This document shows, piece by piece, positions 61,501 to 64,000 of a stretch of DNA of 64,000 nt. Origin of the DNA: Nemertoderma westbladi. Its lineage: Eukaryota; Xenacoelomorpha; Nemertodermatida; Nemertodermatidae. The stretch covers positions 38,586 to 102,585 of the forward strand of contig JAUCBJ010004314.1 of the NCBI GenBank assembly GCA_032718475.1, written 5' to 3'. The notes below the pieces were generated by a model. It ran no database searches. It was not told the origin of the DNA and saw only the letters and a program-made list of their open reading frames with translations. Position 1 is the first letter of the stretch. Each line of letters opens with the position of its first letter. Position numbers and translations under genes: made by a program.

Positions 61501-62987
61501 TGTACACTGGTACAGCCAACGTGTTGAACAACCATTCCATTCACCCAGGGGGGTTTAGGGTACTGTACACTGGTACAGCCAACGTGTTGAACAACCATTC
61601 CATTCACCCAGGGGGGTTTAGGGTACACTGGTACAGCCAACGTGTTGAACAAACATTCCATTCACCCAGGGGGGTTTAGGGTACTGTACACTGGTACAGC
61701 CAACGTGTTGAACAACCATTCCATTCACCCAGGGGGTTTATGGTACACTGGTACAGCCAACGTGTTGAACAAACATTCCATTCACCCAGGGCGGTTTAGG
61801 GTACTGTACACTGGTACAGCCAACGTGTTGAACAACCTTTCCATTCACCCAGGGGGTTTAGGGTACACTGGGACAGCCAACGTGTTGAACAACCATTCCA
61901 CTCACCGAGGGGGTTTAGGGTACACTGGGACAGCCAACGTGTTGAACAACCATTCCATTCACCCAGGGGGGTATAGGGTACACTGGTACAGCCAACGTGT
62001 TGAACAACCATTCCATTCACCCAGGGGGGTTTAGGGTACACTGGTACAGCCAACGTGTTGAACAACCATTCCATTCACCCAGGGGGTTTAGGGTACACTG
62101 GTACAGCCAACGTGTTGAACAACCATTCCATTCACCCAGGGGGTTTAGGGTACACTGGTACAGCCAACGTGTTGAACAACCATTCCATTCACCCAGGGGG
62201 TTTAGGGTACACTGGTACAGCCAACGTGTTGAACAACCATTCCATTCACCCAGGGGGTTTAGGGTACACTGGTACAGCCAACGTGTTGAACAAACATTCC
62301 ATTCACCCAGGGGGGTTTAGGGTACTGTACACTGGTACAGCAAACGTGTTGAACAACCATTCCATTCACCCAGGGGGTTTATGGTACACTGGTACAGCCA
62401 ACGTGTTGAACAAACATTCCATTCACCCAGGGCGGTTTAGGGTACTGTACACTGGTACAGCCAACGTGTTGAACAACCTTTCCATTCACCCAGGGGGTTT
62501 AGGGTACACTGGGACAGCCAACGTGTTGAACAACCATTCCACTCACCGACGGGGTTTAGGGTACACTGGGACAGCCAACGTGTTGAACAACCATTCCATT
62601 CACCCAGGGGGGTATAGGGTACACTGGTACAGCCAACGTGTTGAACAACCATTCCATTCACCCAGGGGGGTTTAGGGTACACTGGTACAGCCAACGTGTT
62701 GAACAACCATTCCATTCACCCAGGGGGTTTAGGGTACACTGGTACAGCCAACGTGTTGAACAACCATTCCATTCACCCAGGGGGTTTAGGGTACACTGGT
62801 ACAGCCAACGTGTTGAACAACCATTCCATTCACCCAGGGGGTTTAGGGTACACTGGTACAGCCAACGTGTTGAACAACCATTCCATTCACCCAGGGGGTT
62901 TAGGGTACACTGGTACAGCCAACGTGTTGAACAACCATTCCATTCACCCAGGGGGGTTTAGGGTACACTGACGGTACAGCCAACGTG
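37577..62987. repeat. 57/62-bp minisatellite (~25.4 kb, ~430 copies)
   Basis: The unit begins ACAGCCAACGTGTTGAACAA, continues CCATTCCATTCACCCAGG and ends GGGTTTAGGGTACACTGGT (57 bp). A second form has CTGTA inserted before CACTGG (62 bp), and others carry GACGGT or GACAGT. The two lengths alternate irregularly. Since 57 is 19 codons, frames of up to 334 codons appear on both strands. They change frame at each 62-bp unit and are not genes. Large blocks are duplicated (see findings). Shortened units missing about 20 bases are at 61253-61320, and a unit class lacking the middle (GTGTTCACCCAGGGGG) occurs near 40726, 44628, 45720, 49300 and others. Confidence 0.96.
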
Positions 62988-64000
62988 TTGATTATTATGT
63001 TATTATCCTATACGATGAAGAAGAATAGCTTGTGAATTATCGAAGGACATGCTCGCTACATAGTGCGCAATAGTACGTAGCACAAACTTCGCAATCAATT
63101 TAGATAAGCCTAAACTGTGGGGTAAGTAATTCAACCAACTACCTGAGGCCAGCGATGGCATAACAAAACGAAGCCAAAGATATTTAAATTTCATTTTCAG
63201 TTTTTACCAATCAGATAAAATATCTGTTTCGTTTCTTATCAATCTAGGAAATTTTCGTTTCTCTTCATTAATTTTTCCTTTCGTTTCGTTCGTTAATTTT
63301 GATTTTATCAAATAAATTTAAATTTTGTATCCGATGCTTTTATAAAAATGCAATGTAAACCTTTCTAGACACTATCAAACTACCTATTTAAAAAGTATAC
63401 GATTTTGCTAGAATTATAACGCGGTATGATTTGAAATGAAACTTACTCAATTTTAGATAACTGCCTGTGGCGCTCTGGCTAGAGGGAACTAAGAATACGT
63501 CAAGGCTTACTAAATAACTATGTTTTACTAAGTACCCACTGGTTACTAGAGGTACCGGTACCATCACAAGTCAACCAGTTATAGCCCTGAGGTAGGTAGA
63601 AATCTTCCACGGAAGTCGTTTTCGTTTTCTTAGTGGGCCACTCGTATTAAAATTCGTAATAACTTTCCAGCTGCTTGTTTGTCTAACACGTTGAACTAAG
63701 CCGCCGTGACTCTTAAAAAGGCGTTTTTTTCATATTTATGAGATAGAAGTAAAAACTGTTGAGAAATTGGAGCCCAACATCATCTGTTCAATAGGTTGAT
63801 GGGAGATGGCGCTAAATTCGTTGCCCGGTGTTGGATTGTACAATATATTTCCAATAAATCACCCCCAGTACGATATTATTAATTACAGCCTTTAATTGCG
63901 CCACGAGAAACTTAAACAATCACCTCCTGTGATATTTATTTATTATTTCTATACAAAATGCAATACTATTTAAATAAACTAAATACAACTAAATTGTCGC
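62988..64000. other. AT-rich unique DNA at the right edge
   Basis: No gene is supported. The longest open frame (63003-63194, minus, 63 codons) has no family resemblance. A GGTACCGGTACC palindrome lies near 63551-63562. Confidence 0.5.

Noticed and set aside
37577-62987. CRISPR array
   Set aside because: Units are contiguous tandem repeats with no unique spacers, and the DNA is eukaryotic.
63003-63194. 63-codon minus-strand frame at the right edge
   Set aside because: No family resemblance or supporting signals.

Overview
This is nuclear DNA from an animal. The window contains a multi-exon gene with good GT/AG splice sites, several LINE families, a tRNA-derived SINE, DNA-transposon derivatives and very large minisatellites. 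An ependymin-related secreted protein, an intronless FabG-like reductase and LINEs with an AP-type endonuclease plus reverse transcriptase suggest a marine invertebrate, perhaps an echinoderm or other deuterostome. That placement is an inference. No prokaryotic operon, CRISPR array or phage was seen. All alignments were done by eye, so copy numbers are approximate.

Layout. 1-1215: a LINE tail fragment and a 41-bp minisatellite; the first ~590 bases recur at 10517 onward. 1216-8664: a nest of transposons. One decayed plus-strand LINE (called B) runs from about 1391 to 8664. It is interrupted by a minus-strand LINE fragment (C, 2231-2618), by a longer minus-strand LINE (A, 2787-6345) that itself carries a fold-back element (2914-4432), and by an insertion at 7818-8168 holding a MITE with perfect 55-bp inverted ends. 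8665-10516: an intronless short-chain dehydrogenase/reductase gene (9092-9877) with a TATA box. 10517-16475: the duplicated LINE tail and about 5.6 kb of the 41-bp minisatellite.

16476-36296: a five-exon ependymin-related gene whose exons join to an uninterrupted 231-codon frame. Its introns hold a piggyBac-type MITE (intron 1); LINE fragments, a SINE and 7.2 kb of AT-rich 28-bp repeats (intron 2); 2.8 kb of 25-bp repeats (intron 3); and about 49 copies of a 46/47-bp unit that repeats the 3' splice site and the first 21 coding bases of the last exon (intron 4). 36486-37040: a 12-bp repeat. 37577-62987: more than 25 kb of a 57/62-bp minisatellite with several higher-order duplication periods. 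62988-64000: AT-rich DNA in which I see no gene.

The two protein-coding genes have no evident functional link. The most unusual feature is the array of tandem splice acceptors in front of the last exon of the ependymin-related gene, where the choice of acceptor would decide the protein's C-terminus. Next are the fold-back element with tandem-repeat arms and the nested transposon stack, whose order of insertion can be read from target-site duplications.
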